Assembly: GCA_021817305.1 (NCBI GenBank) | Contig: JAKAVL010000046.1 | Span: 1 to 36,363 of the forward strand | DNA from: Microcaldota archaeon | GTDB taxonomy: Archaea; Micrarchaeota; Micrarchaeia; Micrarchaeales; CABMGC01 | Length of the DNA stretch: 36,363 nucleotides | Reading direction: 5' to 3' | Shown here: positions 24,929 through 32,339 of the stretch, one piece after another | Position numbering within the stretch: position 1 is the first letter of the stretch | Layout of the letters: each line of letters begins with the position of its first letter | Notes under the pieces: generated by a model | The model's database searches: none | Told to the model about the DNA's origin: nothing | What the model saw: the letters and a program-made list of their open reading frames with translations, nothing else | Translations under genes and position numbers: made by a program

Positions 24929-25357
24929 ATGAAAAGGGTAATGGCCTTCGGCTCTTTCGACATACTGCATCCGGGGCACATTGACTATCTAAGCAAGGCA
25001 AAGGGGCTGGGCGACTTCCTGATAGTGGTTGTCGCTAGGTCCGAGAGCATAAGGAAGCTCAAGGGCAGGATGCCGTTCTTCGATGAGAGGGACAGGCTGC
25101 GCACCATAAGGTCGCTCGGGATTGTGGATAAGGCGGTCTTGGGCAACCGCATGGGGAATCCGGAGGACAGGTATGGGGTACTGAGGAAGTACAGGCCTGA
25201 TGTGGTGGTCTTTGGCTACGACCAGAGGATTGACGTTTCAAGTGTCAGGAACTGGCTCAGGAGGAACGGGATAAAGGCCAGGGTAGTGAAGCTGCGTGCT
25301 GGGCTTATGACGCATAAGTACAAAAGCTCCAAGATAAGGAGGGCTCTTGAGGCTTAG
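24929..25357 (+). CDS. ribL: FAD synthase, archaeal RibL-type cytidylyltransferase
   Basis: This 142-residue nucleotidyltransferase transfers AMP from ATP to FMN to make FAD, as does RibL of methanogens. The HxGH motif is His14-Pro-Gly-His17 in FDILHPGH. The family blocks GDFLIVVVARSES and KLKGR follow, and VVFGYDQ lies in the second half. Length is typical. A GTG at 24923 overlapping the peroxiredoxin stop is an alternative start, but the ATG at 24929 fits the family. It converges on the HxlR gene with one base between the stop codons, so the two transcripts must overlap. Confidence 0.88.
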   Translation: MKRVMAFGSFDILHPGHIDYLSKAKGLGDFLIVVVARSESIRKLKGRMPFFDERDRLRTIRSLGIVDKAVLGNRMGNPEDRYGVLRKYRPDVVVFGYDQRIDVSSVRNWLRRNGIKARVVKLRAGLMTHKYKSSKIRRALEA

Positions 25358-25358
25358 A

Positions 25359-25766
25359 TCAGCCGCTCTTGCTCGTCAGGGTATTGAGCTCGCATTCCCT
25401 GCAGTTCCTGTTCACGCACCCTGCGTCTATCGAGTAAAGGTCGACTCCCAATTGCTTGCTGCTGCGTATGAAGTCCTCGAATATCCTGCCCTTGTCCGTG
25501 AGGGAGTAGCTCGTGTGCACGGCCCCGTGTTTTTTTGTTTCGACCTTTTGTATGACCTGCGCCATTGAAAGGTCAGAGAGTATGTTGCTCAGGGCGCGGG
25601 GGGTTACCCCGTTCAGGCGCTTGAGCATGTAATTGAACTGAGCCTTCCTTTCCGAGGACAAAATCTCCATCACGTCTATGGTCCATCTCTTCCCCAGTAT
25701 GTGGATTAGCGAAAGGGTCTTGCACTTGAAATACAGTCTCTTCTGGGGTTTCTCGCGCGCAGGCAT
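25359..25766 (-). CDS. HxlR-family transcription regulator with C-terminal Cys cluster
   Basis: This 135-residue winged-helix DNA-binding protein has the HxlR core: LGKRWTIDVMEIL, FNYMLKRLNGVTPRALSNIL and SYSLTDKG. Cys15 lies just before the first helix, where YodB/HypR-type redox sensors keep their reactive Cys. A C-terminal tail adds Cys117, Cys122 and Cys125 (CVNRNCREC), which is unusual for the family and could bind metal or form disulfides. With peroxiredoxin next door, a thiol-stress regulator is a reasonable inference. A TATA box at 25797-25805 (minus strand) gives a leader of about nine bases. Confidence 0.9.
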   Translation of the reverse strand: MPAREKPQKRLYFKCKTLSLIHILGKRWTIDVMEILSSERKAQFNYMLKRLNGVTPRALSNILSDLSMAQVIQKVETKKHGAVHTSYSLTDKGRIFEDFIRSSKQLGVDLYSIDAGCVNRNCRECELNTLTSKSG

Positions 25767-25796
25767 TTTATCGCATCGTCTATTACTGGATATAGA

Positions 25797-25805
25797 TTTT
25801 TATAT
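25797..25805 (-). promoter_or_regulatory. TATA box of HxlR gene
   Basis: ATATAAAAA on the minus strand is about 35 nt before the ATG at 25766. It lies between the UPF0147 stop and the HxlR start, so HxlR can be transcribed on its own. Confidence 0.5.
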
Positions 25806-25810
25806 CTTGC

Positions 25811-26080
25811 TCACTGGTCCTTTATGGATTCCAGCAGGCTGAGTATGTTCCATATGACGGTGATCGCGGAAGGGGGCAGGTTTATGTCGTTGCTTACCTC
25901 GTCTATCTTGTACGTCGCGCCAGAGGCCCGTACCGAATAGCTCTCTTTGGCATCGAGGGACTTCCTCGCCTCGTCCAGCGCCGCCTTTACGTTCCTAGGC
26001 ACGCTGTTGTCGTTCAGCAATACCTCTATCTGCTGCCTTACCTGAGCTATCGTTTCGTCTATATTCTTGTCATCTGCCAT
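25811..26080 (-). CDS. UPF0147 family protein
   Basis: This 89-residue helical protein belongs to the archaeal UPF0147 family of unknown function, with the signature blocks NDNSVPRNVKAAL and IDEVSNDINLP. The ATG at 26080 is preceded by GTGAT, a partial ribosome-binding site. Only 13 bases separate it from the 3' end of the tRNA, so the mRNA probably starts with or is cut from the tRNA transcript. Confidence 0.9.
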   Translation of the reverse strand: MADDKNIDETIAQVRQQIEVLLNDNSVPRNVKAALDEARKSLDAKESYSVRASGATYKIDEVSNDINLPPSAITVIWNILSLLESIKDQ

Positions 26081-26093
26081 GCAATCACTTTTT

Positions 26094-26182
26094 CGGGCCC
26101 GGCGGGATTCTCAAACCAGTTTTTGAACCCGCGACCATCAGATTAGAAGTCTGCCGCTCTATCCAAGCTGAGCTACGGGCCC
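26094..26182 (-). tRNA. tRNA-Arg (anticodon TCT) with 14-nt intron in the T-loop
   Basis: The minus-strand sequence folds as a tRNA. Acceptor GGGCCCG pairs with CGGGCCC, the discriminator is G, the D-arm stem is GCTC/GAGC, the anticodon arm CAGA-CTTCTAA-TCTG gives anticodon TCT, and the T-stem is GCGGG/CCCGC. No CCA is encoded. The T-loop is 21 nt instead of 7. Removing 14 nt (26108-26121) restores the standard loop TTCAAAT. The first ten bases of the tRNA overlap the last codons and the TAG stop of tatD. The first pair of the anticodon stem (G27 with A43) is a mismatch. Confidence 0.9.
26108..26121 (-). other. Non-canonical tRNA intron (bulge-helix-bulge)
   Basis: The intron is AACTGGTTTGAGAA on the minus strand. 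A bulge-helix-bulge fits: the T-stem is the outer helix and TTCA with TGAG (one wobble) the central four-pair helix. The three-base bulges are AAA and AAT, with cuts after the second base of each. Ligation gives loop TTCAAAT, with the intron between positions 59 and 60. Confidence 0.8.
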
Positions 26183-26928
26183 TCGCTGATTATTATACCG
26201 AAGTAATCTTTAATGGTTTGCATCATTCTTAAACCTATCTCATCAAAGCTTTTACCCTTGAGCTCCGACACCTTTTCGATAACCCTGGATGCGTCTGCTG
26301 GAACCCTGCCAACTAGGGGCGCGTCGGTCTCTGCGACGAGGCTCTCCGCGTCAACCGCCTTTATCACGCGCCTCAGCCTGCCAGAATCGAGCGGCGGTAT
26401 CGAAATTAGGTATCCGTGCTTCTCAGCCATTTTTGCATCGTCCTCGCTGCCTCCGAAGAAATGGAACATCGCCTTCTCGATGCCTTTCTCCTCGAGGGTC
26501 TTCAGGCACTCACCGAACATTCCCCTTGAATGTATCACAGCGGGAATGCTGAGCCTCTGTGCGATGTCCAGTTGCGCGGAGAATAGGCGCACCTGATCCT
26601 CAATGCTTATCTTATCCACGGCCTTGGTGTCCAGGCCGATCTCGCCTATCCCGACTATCTTCCGGTTCGCTTTTGCCATGCCTTCAAGGCTGTCCATCAG
26701 TTCCTGGCTGTGAAGCGTCTCTTCCGGCCCTATCCCTATGGTAGCAAAGACATCGTCTATGCGGGTCAGCCCCGAAGCGATGGCATTCGATTTGATGCTC
26801 CAGCCCGAGGTTATGATTGCGGCAACGCCATTCTTCTTTGATTCAGACACGATGGCATCCGGATTATCGAATAGCTCAAGATGGCAGTGGGCATCGACTA
26901 CGACCCCAACAGTACGGCTTTCTTTCAT
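26173..26928 (-). CDS. TatD-family metal-dependent deoxyribonuclease
   Basis: This protein of about 251 residues is of the TatD amidohydrolase-like group, which includes 3'-5' exonucleases acting on DNA and aminoacylated or damaged substrates. Metal-site motifs are visible: DAHCHLE, GEIGLD, VIHSRG, FHFFGG and ETDAP. I chose the ATG at 26928, about 15 nt after the predicted transcription start. A GTG at 26958 would lie close to the promoter itself. The end of the gene (GGC CCG TAG) is also the first ten bases of the tRNA gene, so the mRNA and tRNA cannot both be intact from one transcript. Confidence 0.92.
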   Translation of the reverse strand: MKESRTVGVVVDAHCHLELFDNPDAIVSESKKNGVAAIITSGWSIKSNAIASGLTRIDDVFATIGIGPEETLHSQELMDSLEGMAKANRKIVGIGEIGLDTKAVDKISIEDQVRLFSAQLDIAQRLSIPAVIHSRGMFGECLKTLEEKGIEKAMFHFFGGSEDDAKMAEKHGYLISIPPLDSGRLRRVIKAVDAESLVAETDAPLVGRVPADASRVIEKVSELKGKSFDEIGLRMMQTIKDYFGIIISEGP

Positions 26929-26962
26929 TTGCACCACTGATGAACATCTAAAACGCACACAA

Positions 26963-26975
26963 GCCTTATATATTG
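26963..26975. promoter_or_regulatory. Shared TATA core of tatD and DUF929 genes
   Basis: The nearly symmetric GCCTTATATATTG is the only good TATA element in the 71-base gap. Its distance suits transcription start near 26943 on the minus strand and near 26996 on the plus strand. One element may therefore serve both genes. Confidence 0.45.
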
Positions 26976-26999
26976 TTATACAGGATAAGATACGATGTT

Positions 27000-28073
27000 A
27001 TGCCATCTTCAAAGTCGAGGACGAGGCCTAAAGCGCAGGGGCAGCGGCTCGTGTATATAGCAATGGCCCTGAGCATCGCGGCCGTGGTGATTTCCGCATT
27101 GAGCTATGCGAATCCTAGAACAGTCTACGTAAACAAGATCGGAATGGTTTACTCGAACGGCACCGCGACCGTGAACCTGACGGGCTACAACATCTCCGGC
27201 CAACTGATAACGCCATTGTATTACCTTCGGAGTTATCCTCCGATAAACGCCTCAGGAAGCCCGGGCAACACGCTGCAGGGCCTGAATGCGCAGCTTAACG
27301 CTTCGGACCTTGCGGTGATAAACGGTGCACCGGACTCGTACTTCGAGAAAGCCGGTGAGATGTACCTCAACAGGAGCCTTGCGAACAGCGTAGGCACCAC
27401 CGTTAAGAAGGTTCCCACATTCATAGTCAATGGAAAGCCCAGCGTGCTGTACTTGGGATCGATAACGTGCATATTCTGCGGGGAGAACAGGTGGGCGATG
27501 GCCCTGGCGTTGTCCCGCTTCGGGAACTTCTCTACGCTGTTCACAGGATACAGCGCCCTTGGAGACAGCGACGTACCCACCATATACTGGTCTCCTTCGG
27601 AGTACAACGCATCGAGCATGGACCTTGGATCTTTCTACAGCAGCGATTACATAAACTTCATAGCCTTCGAGAGCAGCGACCCGATAACCCTTGGGTTCGA
27701 CATACAGCCTCTGAGCGTTATGCAGCAGATAGTCAACCAGAGCGGCAACTCCGTATACATGGCCGCATTTGATTACATCATGCAGATAAACAACTTCCAG
27801 GGAACACCTTACACCATATGGGGCTCATCGCAGGTTCCTGGAGCAGACGCCGTAGATTTTGGAAACAGCACCGCGACTGCGCCGCGGCCGCTCGCGAACT
27901 GGACGCATGCGCAGGTGTTCTCGCTGCTGAAGAACCCTAACTCGCAGTTCGCATGGACAGAATACGCGGCAGCTGACCTTTACATAGCAATGACGTGCGC
28001 CTCGATAAACAACACGGCCCCGGTGTGCCAACTCCCTGCAATCTCGCAGATAGAGAGGGCAAACGGCTACTGA
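27000..28073 (+). CDS. DUF929 membrane-anchored thioredoxin-like protein
   Basis: This 357-residue protein has a basic start, one membrane helix (LVYIAMALSIAAVVISALSY) and an external DUF929 domain. The central strand ends in LYLGSITCIFCGENRWAMA, which carries the CxxC pair of a thioredoxin-like fold. DUF929 proteins are archaeal and thought to act in disulfide chemistry outside the cytoplasm (inference from fold). The ATG at 27000 sits about 30 nt after the shared TATA core; an upstream in-frame start at 26973 would lie on the promoter. The gene runs alone, convergent with nrdB. Confidence 0.9.
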   Translation: MPSSKSRTRPKAQGQRLVYIAMALSIAAVVISALSYANPRTVYVNKIGMVYSNGTATVNLTGYNISGQLITPLYYLRSYPPINASGSPGNTLQGLNAQLNASDLAVINGAPDSYFEKAGEMYLNRSLANSVGTTVKKVPTFIVNGKPSVLYLGSITCIFCGENRWAMALALSRFGNFSTLFTGYSALGDSDVPTIYWSPSEYNASSMDLGSFYSSDYINFIAFESSDPITLGFDIQPLSVMQQIVNQSGNSVYMAAFDYIMQINNFQGTPYTIWGSSQVPGADAVDFGNSTATAPRPLANWTHAQVFSLLKNPNSQFAWTEYAAADLYIAMTCASINNTAPVCQLPAISQIERANGY

Positions 28074-28101
28074 GGGCTGTGTTTCCCGTTTATAAGACAG
28101 T

Positions 28102-29100
28102 TCAGTCCCAGGCAAGCTCGCCGCGGTGCTTGTACTCTGTAACGCGCGTCTCGAAGAAGTTCTTCTCCTTCTTGAGGTCTACTATCTCGCTCATCCATGG
28201 GAAGGGATTCTCAGAGCCGTAGGCCTTTGCCAGGCCTATGCGCTCAAGGCGGCGGTCGCCTATGTACTGCATGTACTCCTTTATCATCTCTGCGTTGAGG
28301 CCCATTATGCCCCTCGGAAGGCAGTCCTTTGCGTACATGACCTCTAGCTCGACGCCCTTCTTTATCGAGTCTGTGACTTCGGCCTTGAACTTGTCCGTCC
28401 ATATCTCCGGGTTCTCCTGCACTATGGTGTTTATCAGGTCGCTTCCGAAAGCGAGATGCACCGTCTCGTCGCGGAGTATGTACTGGAACTGCTCGCCGAC
28501 TCCTACCATCTTGTTGCTGCGCAACAGCGACAGCATCATCGCGAATCCCGCGTAGAAGAATATGCCCTCCATGATGACGTAGTAGCCGACTAGGTCGTAC
28601 ACAAACCTCTGCATGTTATCGATGCCGACAGTCGTGAAGTTAGGGTCGAGGATTGATTTCGTCAGATCGACAACGTAATCGTCCTTGGCCTTTATGCTGG
28701 GTATGTTCACGTACATGTTGTAGACTTCATCAGGATCAAGGCCCAGAGAGTCGCAACAGTATATGAATGTCTCGGTGTGCACCGCCTCCTCGTATGCCTG
28801 GCGCAGGAGGTACTGCCTTGATTCGGGATTGGTCAGATGCCTGTAAATCGACAGCACTATGTTGTTCGCCGTCAGGCTCTCCGCCGTGGAGAAGAACCCT
28901 AGGTTCCACATAATCATGCGCTTCTCGTCCTCGTTGAGTCCGTCCTTCTTTTTCCAGAGCTCTATGTCCTGCTGCATGGGTATCTCTTCTGGAACCCAGT
29001 TGTTGTTCACCCCGTTCTTGTAGTGCGTCCTTGCCCATTCGTATTTTATCGGGAGTATCTTGTTCGGGTCTACCTCTGATGCGTTCAGCATTTGTTTCAT
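28102..29100 (-). CDS. nrdB: Ribonucleotide reductase small subunit, class Ic type
   Basis: This 332-residue R2 subunit of class I ribonucleotide reductase generates the oxidising equivalent for making deoxyribonucleotides. Metal ligands are E74 (STAES), E105 and H108 (EEAVH), E178 (MEGIFF) and E212 and H215 (RDETVH). The position of the radical Tyr in class Ia is Phe112 (HTETF), and the first ligand is Glu instead of Asp. Both are hallmarks of class Ic enzymes, which use a Mn/Fe cofactor, as in Chlamydia trachomatis. The protein ends with NFFETRVTEY like those enzymes. The ATG at 29100 follows GGTGAT. It is 17 bases after nrdA. Confidence 0.97.
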   Translation of the reverse strand: MKQMLNASEVDPNKILPIKYEWARTHYKNGVNNNWVPEEIPMQQDIELWKKKDGLNEDEKRMIMWNLGFFSTAESLTANNIVLSIYRHLTNPESRQYLLRQAYEEAVHTETFIYCCDSLGLDPDEVYNMYVNIPSIKAKDDYVVDLTKSILDPNFTTVGIDNMQRFVYDLVGYYVIMEGIFFYAGFAMMLSLLRSNKMVGVGEQFQYILRDETVHLAFGSDLINTIVQENPEIWTDKFKAEVTDSIKKGVELEVMYAKDCLPRGIMGLNAEMIKEYMQYIGDRRLERIGLAKAYGSENPFPWMSEIVDLKKEKNFFETRVTEYKHRGELAWD

Positions 29101-29117
29101 GTTATCACCCTAACCGC

Positions 29118-32027
29118 TTACTGGCAGGCCTCGCACGTCGGGTCATCCATCGGATTACCGGTAACCTTGCAGACCTTGCCCTCTATGATCGCCTCGCCAT
29201 GCCCTGCCGGCGGCGCTCCTTCCGGCCGCGGCGCAGTCGCCTGTTCCGCTACTGTGATGTTCACATCTGCAACGGGGGTGGATTCCTGCTGCACCTGCAC
29301 CTCGACCTCGCCGCTGCCGGTACTCAGATCCACGGTCTTCGCCTTGTTGGTTATCTCAAGAGTGCTTTTCTCTATGGAGGTTGCCGCTGTAGTGCGCAGG
29401 TAATAGGTGCTCTTGAGGCCCATGCGCCACGCATAGGTGTATATCTCCGAGAGCCTTTTCCCGGAGTTCGTCGCGGTGAAGATGTTCAGCGACTGGCTCT
29501 GGTCTATCCACTTGCTCCTGCATGCGGCTGACTTGATCATCCACTCCGGCTCTATGTCGAACGCCTCCTTGTACTTGTCCTTGAGCTTCTTTGGTATGCT
29601 CTCTATGTGCTGTATGTTGCCATCGTGCTCCTTTATCTTCTCCAGCATGGTCTTGTTCCACAAGCCCAGCGCCTTAAGATCCTCGACAAGATGATTGTTC
29701 ACTACAGTGAACTCGCCGCTCATGTTGGACTTGACGTATATGTTCTTGTATATAGGCTCTATAGAGGGATAGCAGTCCGCTATGTTGGAGATTGTTGCGG
29801 TGGGGGCTATGGCCATGCAGTTGGAATTTCTCATTCCGTTGCTCTTTATTGAATCGCGCACTGCCTGCCAGTCCATCTTGGAGGTCCTGGGCACCTCTAT
29901 GCGCACGCCGCGCTCCTTCTCGAGCGTGTCGAGGGTGTCTAGCGGTAGGATCCCGCGCTCCCACTTGGATCCCTTGAAAGATTCGTAGGCGCCCTTCTCC
30001 TTCGCGAGCTCTGACGATGCGAGTATGGCGTAGTATGAAATGGCCTCCATGCTCTCGTCTGCGAAGCGCACCGCCTCCTCCGAATCGAAGTTCAGGTTTA
30101 GCAGGTAGAGCGCATCCTGGTAGCCCATTATGCCCAGCCCTATTGGCCTGTGCTTCATGTTCGAGTTCTTTGCCTCGGGGGTAGGGTAGTAGTTTATGTC
30201 AACAACGTTGTCAAGCATGCGCATTGCAGTGGTGACGGTCTGCTTCAGCAGCTCTATGTCGAGGCTGTTGCCCTTTATGTGCCTGGCCATGTTAATCGAG
30301 CCGAGGTTGCATACGGCAGTCTCGTCCTTCGAGGTGTTTAGGGTTATCTCCGTGCACAGGTTCGAGCTGTGCACAACTCCGACGTGGTCCTGTGGCGAGC
30401 GCACGTTTGCCGGATCCTTGAACACAAGCCACGGATGCGATGTCTCGAAAAGCGAGGTTATGAGCTTCCTCCACAAAGCGCTTGCCTTTACCCGCTTGTA
30501 TAGCCGTATCTTCCCCTCGTCGGCAAGGCGCTCGTACTCGGCGTAGCTCTCCTCGAACTTCCTGCCGTATATGTGGTGCAGGTCAGGAACCTCGTCAGGT
30601 GAGAACAGCGTCCAGTCTTTGTCTTCCATGACGCGCTTCATGAACAAATCGGGTATCCACGCGGCCGTGTCCATGTCCTGCGTCCTGCGCCGCTCATCTC
30701 CGGTTGTCCTGCGCAGGTCTATGAAGTCCTCAATGTCCATGTGCCATACCTCGAGGTACGCGCACGTGGCGCCCCTGCGCTTGCCGCTTCGGTTTATTGC
30801 CACAGTTGTATCGTTAGCTATCTTGAGGAATGGGATGACTCCCTGGCTCTCGACGTTCGTTGTCTTTATCAGCGCTCCTGTCGCCCTGAGGTTCGACCAG
30901 TCGTTCCCGAGGCCGCCGGACCATTTGGACAGCTGCGCGTTGTCCCCTATTGCCTTGAATATATGGCCAAGGTCGTCCTCGACAGTTGTGAGATAGCATG
31001 AGCTCAGCTGCGGGTGCCTTGTGCCGGAATGAAACAGGGTCGGAGTGGAAGAAACGAAGCGCAGCGATGAGAGCGCCTCGTAGAACTCCATGGCGCGCTC
31101 TTCCTTCTGCTTCTCGTTTATCGCGAGTCCCATGGCCACGCGCATCCAGAAGAACTGCGGCGTCTCCATCGGGACGTCGGTATCCTTGTCGCGCATGAGG
31201 TACCTGTCGTAGAGCGTCTGGAGTCCGCGGTATGCGAGGATCTCGTCGCGCTCCGGGCGCAGGGCCTTTGACAGCTTTTCCATGTCGAAGCCCTCCATTT
31301 CAGGGGTAAGCGTTCCCTGGCGTACGCCCTTGGCTATGGCTGCGGCGAAGCCCTTCCCATAGGCGTCACCGATGTTCTCGTACGTGCCGAGGGTTTCCCG
31401 GTAAAGATCGTATAGGAAGAGCCTTGTGGTTACCATCGAGTATGCGGGGTCCTTCTCTATGAGGGCCCTTGAGGAAAGGATCGCGAGCTTTGATATCTCC
31501 CCGGTCTTTATGCCCTCGTATATCCCTGATTCGCACTGCCTGGTGAGAGCATCGACGTCCACCACCCCCTCGTATCCGCTGCAGGCCTTCTTTATGTAAT
31601 TCCTGAATTCATGGTCGTCGAACATCTCCGTGCTGTCGTCCTTCTTCTTGACAGGCATCTTGCCCGAGCGGATTTTTCTTATCGTCTCGTTCTTCTGGCT
31701 CTCGCGCAGCTCCCTGTGCCTTTCCCTGTATAGTATGTAGGACCTCGCGACGTCGTACAGACCGAACTCCATGAGCGTGCGCTCTACTATGTCCTGTATG
31801 CCCTCTACGTCAGGGGTCTTGTAGCCCAGGTACCTTGCATTCATCCCGTCTATAACGTGCTGCGTGAGCGCCCCAATGTCTATGTCGCCCACCGTGCCTC
31901 TCGTCGCCACTATGGCGCGCCTCATCGCGTTTGTAACCTTTACGGGATCAAATTCCACTACGGAGCCGTCCCTTTTCTTCACAGTCTCAAATCTTGAGTC
32001 AGAACCACCACCCATTGTATGCACCAT
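29118..32027 (-). CDS. nrdA: Ribonucleotide reductase large subunit, class I
   Basis: This R1 subunit of about 969 residues reduces ribonucleotides. An ATP-cone regulatory domain lies near the start (FETVKKRDGSVVEFDPVKV). The catalytic barrel has SSCYLTT (first redox Cys), SNLCTEI (Asn, thiyl Cys and Glu) and VCNLGSIN (second redox Cys). The end has a Pro/Ala/Gln-rich linker and a CEACQ tail as the swinging thiol pair. I chose the ATG at 32027; a TTG at 32042 overlaps the palindrome described separately, and ATG 32015 is also possible. It forms an operon with nrdB downstream. The TATA box at 32096-32106 gives a leader of about 48 bases. Confidence 0.96.
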   Translation of the reverse strand: MVHTMGGGSDSRFETVKKRDGSVVEFDPVKVTNAMRRAIVATRGTVGDIDIGALTQHVIDGMNARYLGYKTPDVEGIQDIVERTLMEFGLYDVARSYILYRERHRELRESQKNETIRKIRSGKMPVKKKDDSTEMFDDHEFRNYIKKACSGYEGVVDVDALTRQCESGIYEGIKTGEISKLAILSSRALIEKDPAYSMVTTRLFLYDLYRETLGTYENIGDAYGKGFAAAIAKGVRQGTLTPEMEGFDMEKLSKALRPERDEILAYRGLQTLYDRYLMRDKDTDVPMETPQFFWMRVAMGLAINEKQKEERAMEFYEALSSLRFVSSTPTLFHSGTRHPQLSSCYLTTVEDDLGHIFKAIGDNAQLSKWSGGLGNDWSNLRATGALIKTTNVESQGVIPFLKIANDTTVAINRSGKRRGATCAYLEVWHMDIEDFIDLRRTTGDERRRTQDMDTAAWIPDLFMKRVMEDKDWTLFSPDEVPDLHHIYGRKFEESYAEYERLADEGKIRLYKRVKASALWRKLITSLFETSHPWLVFKDPANVRSPQDHVGVVHSSNLCTEITLNTSKDETAVCNLGSINMARHIKGNSLDIELLKQTVTTAMRMLDNVVDINYYPTPEAKNSNMKHRPIGLGIMGYQDALYLLNLNFDSEEAVRFADESMEAISYYAILASSELAKEKGAYESFKGSKWERGILPLDTLDTLEKERGVRIEVPRTSKMDWQAVRDSIKSNGMRNSNCMAIAPTATISNIADCYPSIEPIYKNIYVKSNMSGEFTVVNNHLVEDLKALGLWNKTMLEKIKEHDGNIQHIESIPKKLKDKYKEAFDIEPEWMIKSAACRSKWIDQSQSLNIFTATNSGKRLSEIYTYAWRMGLKSTYYLRTTAATSIEKSTLEITNKAKTVDLSTGSGEVEVQVQQESTPVADVNITVAEQATAPRPEGAPPAGHGEAIIEGKVCKVTGNPMDDPTCEACQ

Positions 32028-32036
32028 TTCAATATT

Positions 32037-32052
32037 ACACAAGATATTGTGC
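32037..32052. promoter_or_regulatory. NrdR-box-like palindrome before nrdA
   Basis: ACACAAGATATTGTGC matches the bacterial NrdR box consensus ACACWATATATWGTGT at 14 of 16 positions, with CACAA and TTGTG as perfect arms. It lies about ten bases before the chosen nrdA start and downstream of the predicted transcription start, a suitable place for a repressor. No second copy is seen nearby, and no nrdR gene is in this window. Confidence 0.5.
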
Positions 32053-32339
32053 GTTGAGTCAAATCCTCAAGCGCCCATATTGGTTAAACAAAAAAGTATT
32101 TAAAGCATCTTGCAGCGGAAGGCGCGCTGGATATACATTTGCATACTTGCCGTATTTACGGCGTCAGTATTGTGACCTCTTATAAGGAAGGCGGCTTGCG
32201 ATTATTCGCTTCCGCATAGACGGGCCCTCCTGCTCACGGCGTCTGAAGCGCTTCTTGGATGATTTCGGAGCGGCACACCGGGCCGCGGGCCTGGGGGAAC
32301 TACAAGAAGGGTTATAAGCAATGGAGTTGCAAAGTGTTC
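32053..32339. other. Intergenic region between nrdA and pilin-like gene
   Basis: This stretch holds the nrdA TATA box GCTTTAAATAC (minus strand, 32096-32106), a palindromic CTTATAAG (32179-32186), and a GC-rich part with small inverted repeats. Those are AGACG (32218-32222) with CGTCT (32240-32244), and the palindrome GAAGCGCTTC (32245-32254). A further TATA box, GTTATAAGC near 32310-32318, serves the next gene. No protein-coding gene is convincing here, and a small RNA cannot be excluded. Confidence 0.4.

Noticed and set aside
24234-25001. N-terminal extension of the secreted-protein frame on the minus strand
   Set aside because: It runs antisense through the peroxiredoxin gene and over the divergent promoters. 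The membrane helix and the TATA spacing support ATG 24233.
28087-28097. TTTATAAG box between DUF929 and nrdB stops as an antisense promoter
   Set aside because: It matches the local TATA type, but nothing to transcribe lies downstream except the nrdB antisense strand, and AT-rich gaps yield such boxes by chance.
32000-32110. Second NrdR-type box near nrdA
   Set aside because: I looked for a partner 15-40 bases either side and found no sequence with matching arms.
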